Assembly (NCBI RefSeq): GCF_005405125.1
Contig: NZ_BJDL01000003.1
Coordinates: forward strand, 59,806-123,805
Length of the DNA: 64,000 nucleotides
Source of the DNA: Lactiplantibacillus songbeiensis
Lineage (GTDB): Bacteria; Bacillota; Bacilli; Lactobacillales; Lactobacillaceae
Direction of reading: 5' to 3'
Each line of letters starts with the position of its first letter. The first letter of the stretch is position 1. Positions 41,381-49,815 of the stretch are shown one piece after another. The notes under the pieces were generated by a model. It saw only the letters and a list, made by a program, of their open reading frames with translations, did no database searches and was not told the origin of the DNA. Both the position numbers and the translations under genes were made by a program.

Positions 41381-41428
41381 ATCAATGTTGAGTAAATATA
41401 GATAATCAGAAAACGGAGTGAAAATATT

Positions 41429-44400
41429 TTGAATTCTAAAGCATTAACAACAGTCGCATTATGTTCGGTGGCTTTAACTATACTGACGACAGCTACGCCT
41501 GCACTTGCAGCGACTCCTCATGTTGGTATTCAGGTTAAGGGTGATGGTAACCGTAGTGTGACTAATCAGACTTTTAAAGCAGAAGTACCTAAATCTATGG
41601 TAGGTTTTGATTTTAATAATGGTTCGAAAGGTTTAACCACAGTAGGCAGCCCTAGCATTGTTGATTCAACAGTTTTTGATGGAAAAGAAGCATTATTAAA
41701 TGGAACTTCTGGCTATAGTTTTAACTTCGATAAGTCAGTTCAAAATAAGGTCAAAAAGCAGATTTCAATTGAAGCAATGTTCAAATATGAGGGCTCAGCT
41801 GTTGGTGAACACGCCATTTTTTCTAATCTTACAGAGGCTGGTGGCTTAGGGCTAAGCCTTAATGGTGCTAATATTGTTTTTACGGCACATGATGGTACTA
41901 AGAATGTGACTGCTAAAGGTGTCATGGGTGGTAGGAAATGGATGCATGTCGTCGGTGTGGTAGATACCGACAAAAAGACGACTAGTCTATATGTTAATGG
42001 CCAACTAGTTGATGAGCAGAAGAATGATGGTCAGTTGAAGTTTAGCGATAATGGTACCAACGATCGTTTTATTGTTGGGGGAAATAGTGCCAAGAATGAG
42101 AGCATGGAAAAAGGGATGGTTGGTAGAATTAAATCAGCCCGTCTCTATGATAGTGCTATTACCAGTGAACAGGCACAAAATCTCAGCATATTAGCACACA
42201 AGGGTATGCAGTTGACGTTACAGAAATTCACAACTCAATTAGTTGGGGCGACGGATGCCGTTGATGGTCATATCTATAACTTGAATCTACACACGCATCA
42301 GGATAAAACCGGCGATATTGAACAAATTCAATATGATGTCACTTTTGATGCTAACAAGTTTGATTTTGTAGCTGCTGATCAGACATTAGGTGGTAATGCG
42401 ACAACTGTTCAAAAAATGAGTAATGCTCAGGATAAAGGCAAGACAACGTTGCGAGTTACCTCTAAGGCAAGATTTTCAACTAAAGAAATGCGTGATTATC
42501 GGGCAACACGACTAGCGCGAATTAAGTTAAGGGCAAAAGCCGTCGATGGTCAAGATACTAAGGCAAAGATAGCTATAACTAATGCGTTAGCTACTTTCGC
42601 AAATCAACCTGTTAAAAGTGATTTTGATATCAAGCAAGAACAGAATGTAACTATCAGAGCCAAAGATACGGCTGATTTAAATCGTGATGGACTTATCGGT
42701 GTTGGCGATATTTCGTTAGCTTCAGCTGATAAGAAAGCAGCAATTGCTAAAAAATCTGAGATTCATCCGTATAAACACGTGATTGTACTGACAACGGATG
42801 GTGGTGGTAATCCATGGGATCCAAAAGGAATGTACTATGCAAAAGATGAAAAGACAGTACCAACTTGGGAAACTAGTCCAGAAATTTTAGCTAAGCGAAA
42901 AAATAAGTATACGATTGATTTATTTAATAAGCAGTTTGCTATGAGTACCACGGCTCAAGCTGTTCAACCAACTATTTCTGCACAAAACTATTCATCAATG
43001 ATTCATGGCATTCCTTGGGGAACTATGGATGAAAGTTATAAAATGACGAATACGAGTGCTAAACAGTATTACTTCGATGATTTTGGTAAAGCACAAGCTA
43101 AGTATCCTTCGGTATTTAAAGTCCTTCAAAAAGAAGCGCCGATGCGAAACTTAGCTGCTTTTTCTGAATGGGCACCATTCTTAAACGGTATTATGGAACC
43201 AGATGCTGCAATTGAAAAGGAAAATCCAGGAGCGTTTAAGTCATTTGATGATGTTGCAGATTATGTAGGTAGTGATCAATTTAAGGATACATCACTTGTT
43301 TACATGCAGAGTGACCAGATGGATATAGAGGGACATGCTCGTGGTTGGTATAATGACAACTATTGGGACCACTATGCACGTTATGACTCATTGTTTAAGA
43401 CCCTGATGGACAAGTTGGAGGCTACTGGACATATTCATGATACGTTAGTCATTGCTAATGCGGATCATGGTGGGGCTTTACGACGTCATGGTGGGCCTTA
43501 CACAAAAGACCCATCTAATTATAATATCTTTTTAGCTTTAGGCGGTGAAACGGTTGATGCCGGGAGACGACTTAAGGGTGGTAGTAATACTGATATTAGC
43601 TCTCTGATTTTGAATGCTCTTCAAATCAAACAGCCAGCTTCAATGGTCGGAAAAGTATTTGACTCCTCAGCCTTCCTTGACCAAACTGAATTGGTTAAAA
43701 AGCATCGTCAAGTTGAATCAATTAATTTGAAGAATAGTCAAAATAAGTTTGATTTACAGTTTAAGGCTAATGGTAATCGCCAAATTCGAACGATCGAGAC
43801 ACGGATTGACTTAGCTGGTCAGACAGTTGATAAAGTAACCGTTCCAGCGGGTGCTAAAGTCTTACGCCAAGATGTTGAAAATGGCATTTTGAAACTAACG
43901 CTTAGCTTTGATAAGCAACCAGCTACTGATATGGCAACTGTCACGCTCAAAGCTGGTAAGGCTAGATCTGCTGCTAAGGTTACCATCAAGCAAGCAATGA
44001 TTGGGACTGATAAAGGGGCGGAAGTATTGCCCGATGTCACAACCGATGCCACTGCCAAGCAACCAGAACCAAATAAGCCAGCACCAAAACCGGAACCAGG
44101 CAAGCCAGCTCCAAGCACTCCTGGTAATGGTGGTGCCATAACTGCGCCGGCAACACCTGGTAATAGCGCAACGATTAAACCAGCAAAGCCTGCTAAGCCA
44201 AATACAGATACTGTGGCAGCTGAATCTCATAAAAAGAAACCAGCTAAAAAGAACAAGCTTAAGGGCAAGATTGTTTATGCTCAAAAAAAGGTTGGTTTCT
44301 ACAAGAAAGCCAAATTTACCAAGAAAAACCGATACAAGTTCTTCGCAGCTAAGTTACAAAACAAGTGGGCTCAGTTCAAGATTGTGACGAAGAAGGGCAA

Positions 44401-44713
44401 TCGTTACCAAGTCAAGGACATCAACAAGGGGTCTAAGACGTATGGTAAGACCGGTTATATTACTGCAAGCCGTAAGTATGTCACGTCAGCAGATTACACC
44501 GAGAAGCCAATTAAAGTTAAAGTAATCAATACCAAAGGTCTGTCAGCTTACAGTCATAAGACACTTAAGGGCAAGCATAAGACCTATAAACGTGGGACGA
44601 TGCTTAAGATTAAGAAACTTGTGAAGAGCAAAGGCGAGCTACGTTTACAATTGAAGAACGGTAAGTATATTACTGTTGATAAACACATGATCCACGCTTA
44701 TTTTGCAAAGTAA
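41429..44713 (+). CDS. Secreted alkaline-phosphatase-superfamily enzyme (paralogue 2)
   Basis: A 1094-residue paralogue of the preceding gene with the same TTG start behind CGGAGTGA and the same domain order: signal peptide (1-28), LamG-like, cohesin-like, calcium loop DLNRDGLIGVGDISLA, phosphatase, Pro-rich linker, DUF5776-like end. Catalytic motifs are kept: TDGGGNPW, PTISAQNYSSMIHG, SDQMDIEGHARGW, NADHGG and RRHGGP. The N-terminal LamG part diverges strongly between paralogues, while the C-terminal 160 residues are nearly identical. The second calcium loop has Arg in place of Gly. It has its own PhoP-like promoter and terminator, so each paralogue is an independent transcript. A different ligand for the LamG or cohesin-like domains may separate their targets (inference). 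Confidence 0.85.
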   Translation: MNSKALTTVALCSVALTILTTATPALAATPHVGIQVKGDGNRSVTNQTFKAEVPKSMVGFDFNNGSKGLTTVGSPSIVDSTVFDGKEALLNGTSGYSFNFDKSVQNKVKKQISIEAMFKYEGSAVGEHAIFSNLTEAGGLGLSLNGANIVFTAHDGTKNVTAKGVMGGRKWMHVVGVVDTDKKTTSLYVNGQLVDEQKNDGQLKFSDNGTNDRFIVGGNSAKNESMEKGMVGRIKSARLYDSAITSEQAQNLSILAHKGMQLTLQKFTTQLVGATDAVDGHIYNLNLHTHQDKTGDIEQIQYDVTFDANKFDFVAADQTLGGNATTVQKMSNAQDKGKTTLRVTSKARFSTKEMRDYRATRLARIKLRAKAVDGQDTKAKIAITNALATFANQPVKSDFDIKQEQNVTIRAKDTADLNRDGLIGVGDISLASADKKAAIAKKSEIHPYKHVIVLTTDGGGNPWDPKGMYYAKDEKTVPTWETSPEILAKRKNKYTIDLFNKQFAMSTTAQAVQPTISAQNYSSMIHGIPWGTMDESYKMTNTSAKQYYFDDFGKAQAKYPSVFKVLQKEAPMRNLAAFSEWAPFLNGIMEPDAAIEKENPGAFKSFDDVADYVGSDQFKDTSLVYMQSDQMDIEGHARGWYNDNYWDHYARYDSLFKTLMDKLEATGHIHDTLVIANADHGGALRRHGGPYTKDPSNYNIFLALGGETVDAGRRLKGGSNTDISSLILNALQIKQPASMVGKVFDSSAFLDQTELVKKHRQVESINLKNSQNKFDLQFKANGNRQIRTIETRIDLAGQTVDKVTVPAGAKVLRQDVENGILKLTLSFDKQPATDMATVTLKAGKARSAAKVTIKQAMIGTDKGAEVLPDVTTDATAKQPEPNKPAPKPEPGKPAPSTPGNGGAITAPATPGNSATIKPAKPAKPNTDTVAAESHKKKPAKKNKLKGKIVYAQKKVGFYKKAKFTKKNRYKFFAAKLQNKWAQFKIVTKKGNRYQVKDINKGSKTYGKTGYITASRKYVTSADYTEKPIKVKVINTKGLSAYSHKTLKGKHKTYKRGTMLKIKKLVKSKGELRLQLKNGKYITVDKHMIHAYFAK

Positions 44714-44741
44714 AGAATAACAGTTTTAATTTGTAATTGAG

Positions 44742-44770
44742 GGAGTCGACAAAATTAGTCGGCTCCTTTT
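44742..44770 (+). terminator. Intrinsic terminator
   Basis: GGAGTCGAC pairs with GTCGGCTCC around a 7-nt loop, followed by TTTT, after phosphatase gene 2. Confidence 0.85.
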
Positions 44771-44853
44771 AGTGTGCAATCATAGGGTTGATGGGGCACT
44801 TAGTAATTTATTTACATAAGCTTTATATTTATAGCTGTAAATAACATCTTATG

Positions 44854-44898
44854 TTTACATTGATTTTTCATAAAATTTACATTGATTTAGTAAAATAA
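44854..44898 (+). promoter_or_regulatory. PhoP-box-like direct repeats, phosphatase gene 3
   Basis: TTTACA (44854), TTTTCA (44865), TTTACA (44876) and TTAGTA (44887), again exactly 11 bp apart although the spacers differ from genes 1 and 2. TAAAAT follows as a possible -10. Confidence 0.78.
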
Positions 44899-44946
44899 TT
44901 GCAATAGATGTAAGTCTATAAAAAACTAAATCGGAGTGATTATATT

Positions 44947-47900
44947 TTGAAGACCCGAGTGTTGACAACCATCGCATTATGTTCAGCAACATTATCGTTG
45001 CTAACAACTGCCACACCCGCTTTTGCAGCAGCAATACAGTATCAGAGTCATTCGGTAGCGAACCCTAAAACTACGATAAAACCTTTTGTAGATATTGATT
45101 TATCGCAAGCTAATCCGATTGATGGGGTAAAGACAATCCCAGAGGTTATTGCGCTAGGAACACCGCAAGTCGTGACGGATCCAACCATCAAGGGCAAAGT
45201 TACAAGTTTTGATGGTAACTCTGGTTATGTAGTACCATTTACAGAAAGTAATTATACGGAGATAAAAAATGGTGTCACGCTCGAAGCTTTTTTCAAATAT
45301 GAAGGACCAACTAGTGGTGAAAAAGATATTTTTTCAAACCAAGAAGGCGGTGGTCTAGGACTTGGGATTCAAAACGGTAAGTTAACATTTTTTGCTCATG
45401 ATGGTAAAGGTTACAAGACGCCTAATTCAACTTTTAAACAGGGTAAATGGAATCACGCAGTTGGGATTATTGATTTTAAGAATCATAAAACTAAATTATA
45501 TTTAAATGGTAAGTTAGTAGGCAGTGTGACTAATAGTGGGAACTTCAAACGAGCCAATTCAGCTAATCATTTTATGATTGGTGGGGATAGTGGAAAAGAT
45601 ACTAGCTATGTTCAGTCAGCCATGATTGGAGAGGTTAAGACTGCTCGAATTTATAATCATGTTTTATCAGATGCTGAAGTTCAGCAGCTAAGTACAGCTG
45701 CTCGTGCAGATATAACGAGTGAAAAGGAAGTCATTCAAGCATTTGACACTCAATTGGTTGGGGCAGATGATGTTGTCGCTGGGCATAAGTATAGTTTAAA
45801 CGTGCATACTCGGCAGCAAACAGCCGGTGATATTAATAACCTCGAGTATGATGTTTTATATGATCAAGATAAATTTGATTTTATTTCAGCTGACCAGTTA
45901 TTAGGATCTAACAATACAACCGTGACGCAGACGAGTGCCGGCGTGTTACATGTTAAAACTAGTGCGGTTCTCTCTAAGAGTGAGATGCGGAAATATAGTC
46001 AAACGAAGCTAGCACGTATTAATTTGCGGGCTAAAATAAATGGTCACCAGAATGAGACGACTAAATTAACTGTAAAAAATGTGTCAGCAAGTGTTGATGG
46101 TAAAGATGTTAGTAATCCGAAAATGACTATTGCCGGTCAACAAAATGTGACCATTCATGCTAAAAATATTAATGATTACAATGGTGATGGCATTGTCGGG
46201 GCTGGTGATATCGCCTTGGCACCGACAGAACGCAAGCAGGCAGTAGCGGCAGAAGCTAAAATCCAACCATATAAACATGTGATTGTTTTAACCACTGATG
46301 GTGGTGGTAATCCATGGGATCCTAAAGGGATGTATTATGCCAAGGATGATAAGACAATCCCAACTTGGACTGAAGACAAAGATATTTTAGCTAAGCGAAA
46401 GAACACTTATACAATCGACTTATTCAAAAATAAATTTGCGATGAGTACCGATGCAGAGGCGGTTAGACCAACCATTTCTGCTCAGAACTATTCTTCAATG
46501 ATTCATGGAATCCCGTGGGGTGATATGGATGAAAATTATAAAATGACAAATACATCTGCAGGGTTAGAGTACTTTAATGATTTTGGGAAAGAGCAAGCTA
46601 AGTATCCATCAGTATTTAAAGTATTACAAAAAGCTGCGCCTACTCAGAATATGGCTGCATTTTCGGAATGGGCACCGTTTTTAAACGGTATTATGGAACC
46701 AGATGCAGCTATTGAAAAACAACATTCAGGTGCTTTCAAATCTTTTGATGATGTTGCTGACTATATTGGTAGTGACCAGTATAAAGATACATCCGTAGTT
46801 TATATGCAAAGTGATCAAATGGATATCGAAGCACATGCTCATGGTTGGTACAATGATAACTATTGGAACCATTATGCAAGGTATGATTCGTTATTTAAAA
46901 CTGTGATGGACAAACTTGAAGCGACTGGGCATATTCATGACACGCTAGTGATTGCTAATGCTGATCATGGTGGCGCGCTACATCGCCATGGTGGCCCATA
47001 TTCAAATGACCCATCAAATTATAATATCTTTCTAGCGCTTGGCGGTGAGACTGTTGATGCAGGTAGGCGGATTAAAGGTGGTAGTAACGCAGATATTAGT
47101 TCATTGATTCTAAATGCGTTACAGGTTCAACAACCTGTTTCAATGACTGGTAAAGTATTTGATCCGTCAGCATTTCTCAGTCAAACCGAGTTAGCTAAAA
47201 AGCAACGTCAAGTTGAATCTATTAATTTAAAGAATGGTCAAAATAGATTTGATTTACAGTTTAAAGCTAATGGAAATCGCCAAATTCGGACTTTTGATGC
47301 ACAAATTGATTTGGCCGGTCAAAGTCTTGATGATATTAAGATTCCTGAAGGGACTAAGGTATTACGAAAGTCAGTTGATAACGGCATCTTGAAATTAACG
47401 CTTAGTTTCGATGGGCAACCGACTGCCAATGTGGCAACTGTTATGCTTAAAGCAGGGAAAACTAGAGCTGTAGCTAAAACAATTATTAAACAAGCGATGT
47501 TAGGTACAGATAAGGGTACGGAGATCTTACCTGATTTAATTAATGATGTTAAGACTGGTAATGCGACAGTGCCAGCACCAAGCAAACCGGGAACAGGTAG
47601 TACAGCAACGCCAAAACCAGATAAACCGGGAACAGGTAGTACAGCAACGCCAAAACCAGATAAACCAGGTACAGGTAGTACAGCAACGCCAAAACCAGAT
47701 AAACCAGGTACAGGTAGTACAGCAACGCCAAAACCAGATAAACCAGGAACAGGTAATACAGCAACGCCAAAACCAGATAAACCAAGTACAGGTAATACAG
47801 TAACACTAAAACCAGATACAAATAGTTCAACCAACACACCCAGTGTATCTGCTAATGGTAATGCACAAACATCTTCAAGTGCTGGTGATTCAATTTCTGC

Positions 47901-48408
47901 AAACTCAACATCTGAATCCCACAAAGAAAAGCCAGCCAAAAAGAACAAGTTAAAAGGCAAGATTGTCTACGCTCAAAAGAAACTTGGCTTCTACAAGAAA
48001 GCCAAATTTACCAAGAAGAATCGCTACAAGTTCTTTGCAGCAAAATCACAAAGCAAGTGGGCACAGTTCAAGATTGTGACGAAGAAGGGCAATCGTTACC
48101 AAGTCAAGGACATCAACAAGGGGTCTAAGACGTATGGTAAGACTGGGTATATTACCACAAACAGTAAATATATTACTTCCGCTGATTACACGAAGAAGCC
48201 AATCAAGGTTAAAGTAATCAATGCGAAAGGCTTGTCAGCTTACAACAGCAAGACGCTTAAAGGTAAGCACACAACCTACAAACGTGGGACGATGCTTAAG
48301 ATTAGGAAACTCGTGAAGAGTAAAGGTAAGTTACGTTTACAATTGAAGAATGGTAAATATATCACTGTTGATAAACATATGATCCACGCTTACTTCGCCC
48401 ATAAATAA
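44947..48408 (+). CDS. Secreted alkaline-phosphatase-superfamily enzyme with extended repeat linker (paralogue 3)
   Basis: A 1153-residue third paralogue, TTG start behind CGGAGTGA. Domain order is the same: signal peptide ending FAA, LamG-like (about 35-255), cohesin-like, calcium loop DYNGDGIVGAGDIALA, phosphatase with TDGGGNPW, PTISAQNYSSMIHG, SDQMDIEAHAHGW, NADHGG and HRHGGP. The linker is longer than in the others because it holds six copies of a 13-residue unit KPGTGSTATPKPD (bases 47584-47817), followed by a Ser/Asn/Thr-rich stretch. The C-terminal DUF5776-like module matches the other two closely. It is wall-associated and extracellular. Independent promoter and terminator. Catalytic residues all look intact, so this is not a decaying copy. 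Confidence 0.85.
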   Translation: MKTRVLTTIALCSATLSLLTTATPAFAAAIQYQSHSVANPKTTIKPFVDIDLSQANPIDGVKTIPEVIALGTPQVVTDPTIKGKVTSFDGNSGYVVPFTESNYTEIKNGVTLEAFFKYEGPTSGEKDIFSNQEGGGLGLGIQNGKLTFFAHDGKGYKTPNSTFKQGKWNHAVGIIDFKNHKTKLYLNGKLVGSVTNSGNFKRANSANHFMIGGDSGKDTSYVQSAMIGEVKTARIYNHVLSDAEVQQLSTAARADITSEKEVIQAFDTQLVGADDVVAGHKYSLNVHTRQQTAGDINNLEYDVLYDQDKFDFISADQLLGSNNTTVTQTSAGVLHVKTSAVLSKSEMRKYSQTKLARINLRAKINGHQNETTKLTVKNVSASVDGKDVSNPKMTIAGQQNVTIHAKNINDYNGDGIVGAGDIALAPTERKQAVAAEAKIQPYKHVIVLTTDGGGNPWDPKGMYYAKDDKTIPTWTEDKDILAKRKNTYTIDLFKNKFAMSTDAEAVRPTISAQNYSSMIHGIPWGDMDENYKMTNTSAGLEYFNDFGKEQAKYPSVFKVLQKAAPTQNMAAFSEWAPFLNGIMEPDAAIEKQHSGAFKSFDDVADYIGSDQYKDTSVVYMQSDQMDIEAHAHGWYNDNYWNHYARYDSLFKTVMDKLEATGHIHDTLVIANADHGGALHRHGGPYSNDPSNYNIFLALGGETVDAGRRIKGGSNADISSLILNALQVQQPVSMTGKVFDPSAFLSQTELAKKQRQVESINLKNGQNRFDLQFKANGNRQIRTFDAQIDLAGQSLDDIKIPEGTKVLRKSVDNGILKLTLSFDGQPTANVATVMLKAGKTRAVAKTIIKQAMLGTDKGTEILPDLINDVKTGNATVPAPSKPGTGSTATPKPDKPGTGSTATPKPDKPGTGSTATPKPDKPGTGSTATPKPDKPGTGNTATPKPDKPSTGNTVTLKPDTNSSTNTPSVSANGNAQTSSSAGDSISANSTSESHKEKPAKKNKLKGKIVYAQKKLGFYKKAKFTKKNRYKFFAAKSQSKWAQFKIVTKKGNRYQVKDINKGSKTYGKTGYITTNSKYITSADYTKKPIKVKVINAKGLSAYNSKTLKGKHTTYKRGTMLKIRKLVKSKGKLRLQLKNGKYITVDKHMIHAYFAHK
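47584..47817 (+). repeat. 39-bp tandem repeat in the linker of phosphatase 3
   Basis: Six in-frame copies of a 39-bp unit encoding KPGTGSTATPKPD. The first four are almost identical; the last two have drifted (GN for GS, then STGNTVTLKPD). It is a spacer between enzyme and wall-binding domain and a likely site of length variation. Confidence 0.9.
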
Positions 48409-48440
48409 GCTTTTAACCACTTTAATTGAATAAACCTCTG

Positions 48441-48470
48441 GAAAACGTCGGCCAATTGGTCGGCGTTTTC
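48441..48470 (+). terminator. Intrinsic terminator
   Basis: GAAAACGTCGGCC pairs with GGTCGGCGTTTTC (two G-T pairs) around AATT, after phosphatase gene 3. Confidence 0.82.
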
Positions 48471-48481
48471 GATTAGAGTCC

Positions 48482-48535
48482 AACAAAGGCGGCCATGCTA
48501 AATCGAAAAATCGGTTTAGCATGGCCGCCTTGTTT
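48482..48535 (-). terminator. Strong terminator of the lacR gene
   Basis: A perfect stem of about 20 bp (AACAAAGGCGGCCATGC... with GCATGGCCGCCTTGTTTT) ends at the stop codon of the minus-strand regulator; T residues follow on both strands. Confidence 0.88.
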
Positions 48536-49539
48536 TATTCAGTAGGTTTAGGAAAACTCTGCCGATAGACTAAATCAGCATCTAACAGAATCTTACGTTT
48601 GCCCCGAGTATCAAAAATCAAGGATTCTTTCAGCGCGTTAATCGCTAACTGTCCCAGCTCGTCGGTATCAATATGGAAGGTTGTTAGTGGCGGTGACACA
48701 TATTGAGCAATATCGATATCGTTGATACTGATAATGGTCGTGTCTAACGGTACGGTAATCTTATGTTCATTAAAGGCCTGCAACACGCCAACGGCCAATG
48801 GATCCGAGGCGACTAAAAAGCCTTTAGGTAATGGCTGAGTTTGCAAAGAGGCGACGATCTGTTCACCCAATGCTTTGCCGCTAGCAACCGAGAAGTCTTT
48901 GCCGATAAAGACAAAACGGTCATCGTAACCATTTAGTTCACGCAAATAACTTTCAAAGTATTTCTGACGGGCATCCTTATGAACACTGCCGGCCTGATTA
49001 TCAGACCAAAAGCCACCACCGATAAAGCCAATCGGAGCGATGTCACCTTGTCTAAACAAATCAATCGCACGTTCCGTGATTGCTTCCAGGTTAGGCTGTA
49101 CCGAACTGAAGTGGTGCGGATCAGGATTAGCATCCACAAAGATCCGATGCGGAGATAATTGCCGTAATGCGAGTAAGCTTGTTTTTGAAAACTCACCAAC
49201 GGCAATAAAGCCATCGATGTCTGGTGGGACGGCTTCGATATTATGATAGAAGCTGAGTTTCAGGTTTGATTGGTCACCATGCGTCACAATACTTTGGCGC
49301 AAATTACTATAGTAGACGTCTTCCAGTTCTTTTTGCGGTTGGACGGCAAAGATGACGGCGACTTGATAGGCTAAGCCACGAGTCGCATTTGGTTGTTGAT
49401 AATTAAGGCTTTGCGCGGTTTTGAGAATTCGTTTACGGGCGGTATCTGAAATGGAAAAGGTTGGATCGTTATTCAACAATCTTGAGACTGTTGCCGGTGA
49501 ATAGCCAGCTTTAGCGGCAATTTCACGAATGGTTGCCAT
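48535..49539 (-). CDS. lacR: LacI/GalR-family regulator of the lactose genes
   Basis: A 334-residue protein, ATG 6 bp after GGAGGTGG. HTH and hinge: MATIREIAAKAGYSPATVSR, then LLNNDPTFSISDTARKRIL. The sugar-binding domain includes DGFIAVGEFSKTSLLAL, IGFIGGGFWSDNQAGSVH and FLVASDPLAVGVLQAFNEH. It is transcribed divergently from beta-galactosidase and lacS with a 276-bp gap that contains a dyad, a long hairpin and a cre site. By family and context it represses or modulates galactoside utilisation; the gene symbol is by position. GalR/MsmR-type names would also fit. Confidence 0.87.
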   Translation of the reverse strand: MATIREIAAKAGYSPATVSRLLNNDPTFSISDTARKRILKTAQSLNYQQPNATRGLAYQVAVIFAVQPQKELEDVYYSNLRQSIVTHGDQSNLKLSFYHNIEAVPPDIDGFIAVGEFSKTSLLALRQLSPHRIFVDANPDPHHFSSVQPNLEAITERAIDLFRQGDIAPIGFIGGGFWSDNQAGSVHKDARQKYFESYLRELNGYDDRFVFIGKDFSVASGKALGEQIVASLQTQPLPKGFLVASDPLAVGVLQAFNEHKITVPLDTTIISINDIDIAQYVSPPLTTFHIDTDELGQLAINALKESLIFDTRGKRKILLDADLVYRQSFPKPTE

Positions 49540-49643
49540 ACGACCACCTCCTAGTTAATGGTTTTACTAAAATTATCCTGATTTTTTAGCCAGTTAAATG
49601 GTTATTCACTAAATTGAATTGTTTTCCTAATTAAATAATACGC

Positions 49644-49661
49644 TTACATTTGCGAATGTAA
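49644..49661. promoter_or_regulatory. Candidate LacR operator dyad
   Basis: TTACATT-TGCG-AATGTAA is a 7-bp perfect inverted repeat with a GC-containing centre in the lacR-beta-galactosidase gap, as expected for a LacI-family operator. No binding data. Confidence 0.45.
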
Positions 49662-49672
49662 AGCGATGTAAT

Positions 49673-49709
49673 GGTGGTAAACAAGTTTAAATCTTGTTTA
49701 CCACCTTTT
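49673..49709 (+). terminator. Long hairpin with T tail inside the lac intergenic region
   Basis: GGTGGTAAACAAG (49673-49685) and CTTGTTTACCACC (49693-49705) form a perfect 13-bp stem, followed by TTTTAG. It faces right but lies upstream of the recognisable beta-galactosidase promoter. It may end a short leader transcript or act as an operator. Confidence 0.6.
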
Positions 49710-49722
49710 AGTAATTAATTTA

Positions 49723-49760
49723 TTAAACCGCTTTCATAAAGCCTGTAAATCCATTATGAT
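49723..49760 (+). promoter_or_regulatory. cre site overlapping the beta-galactosidase promoter
   Basis: TTAAACCGCTTTCA (49723-49736) fits the cre consensus with two mismatches and overlaps a -35 TTTCAT (49732-49737), 17 bp from TATGAT (49755-49760). CcpA repression is expected. The predicted start of transcription near 49767 supports the start codon at 49816. Confidence 0.7.
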
Positions 49761-49815
49761 TAAGCCATCGAATAAGTTAAACAAGCGACTAAAACGAAAG
49801 CGAGTGATTTTACTA

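Noticed and set aside
47584..47817. Regular 39-bp repeats that could suggest a CRISPR array
   Set aside because: Units are contiguous with no variable spacers and translate in frame within a real gene. No cas genes nearby.
47543..47839. Frames on both strands over the 39-bp repeat of phosphatase 3
   Set aside because: Low-complexity shadows of the in-frame KPGTGSTATPKPD repeat; no starts with ribosome sites.
37850..48408. Cellulosome-like interpretation of the cohesin- and dockerin-like domains
   Set aside because: Each protein has only one calcium loop rather than a duplicated dockerin, and no scaffoldin or glycan-degrading partner is visible. A cohesin-like beta domain alone is not evidence of a cellulosome.
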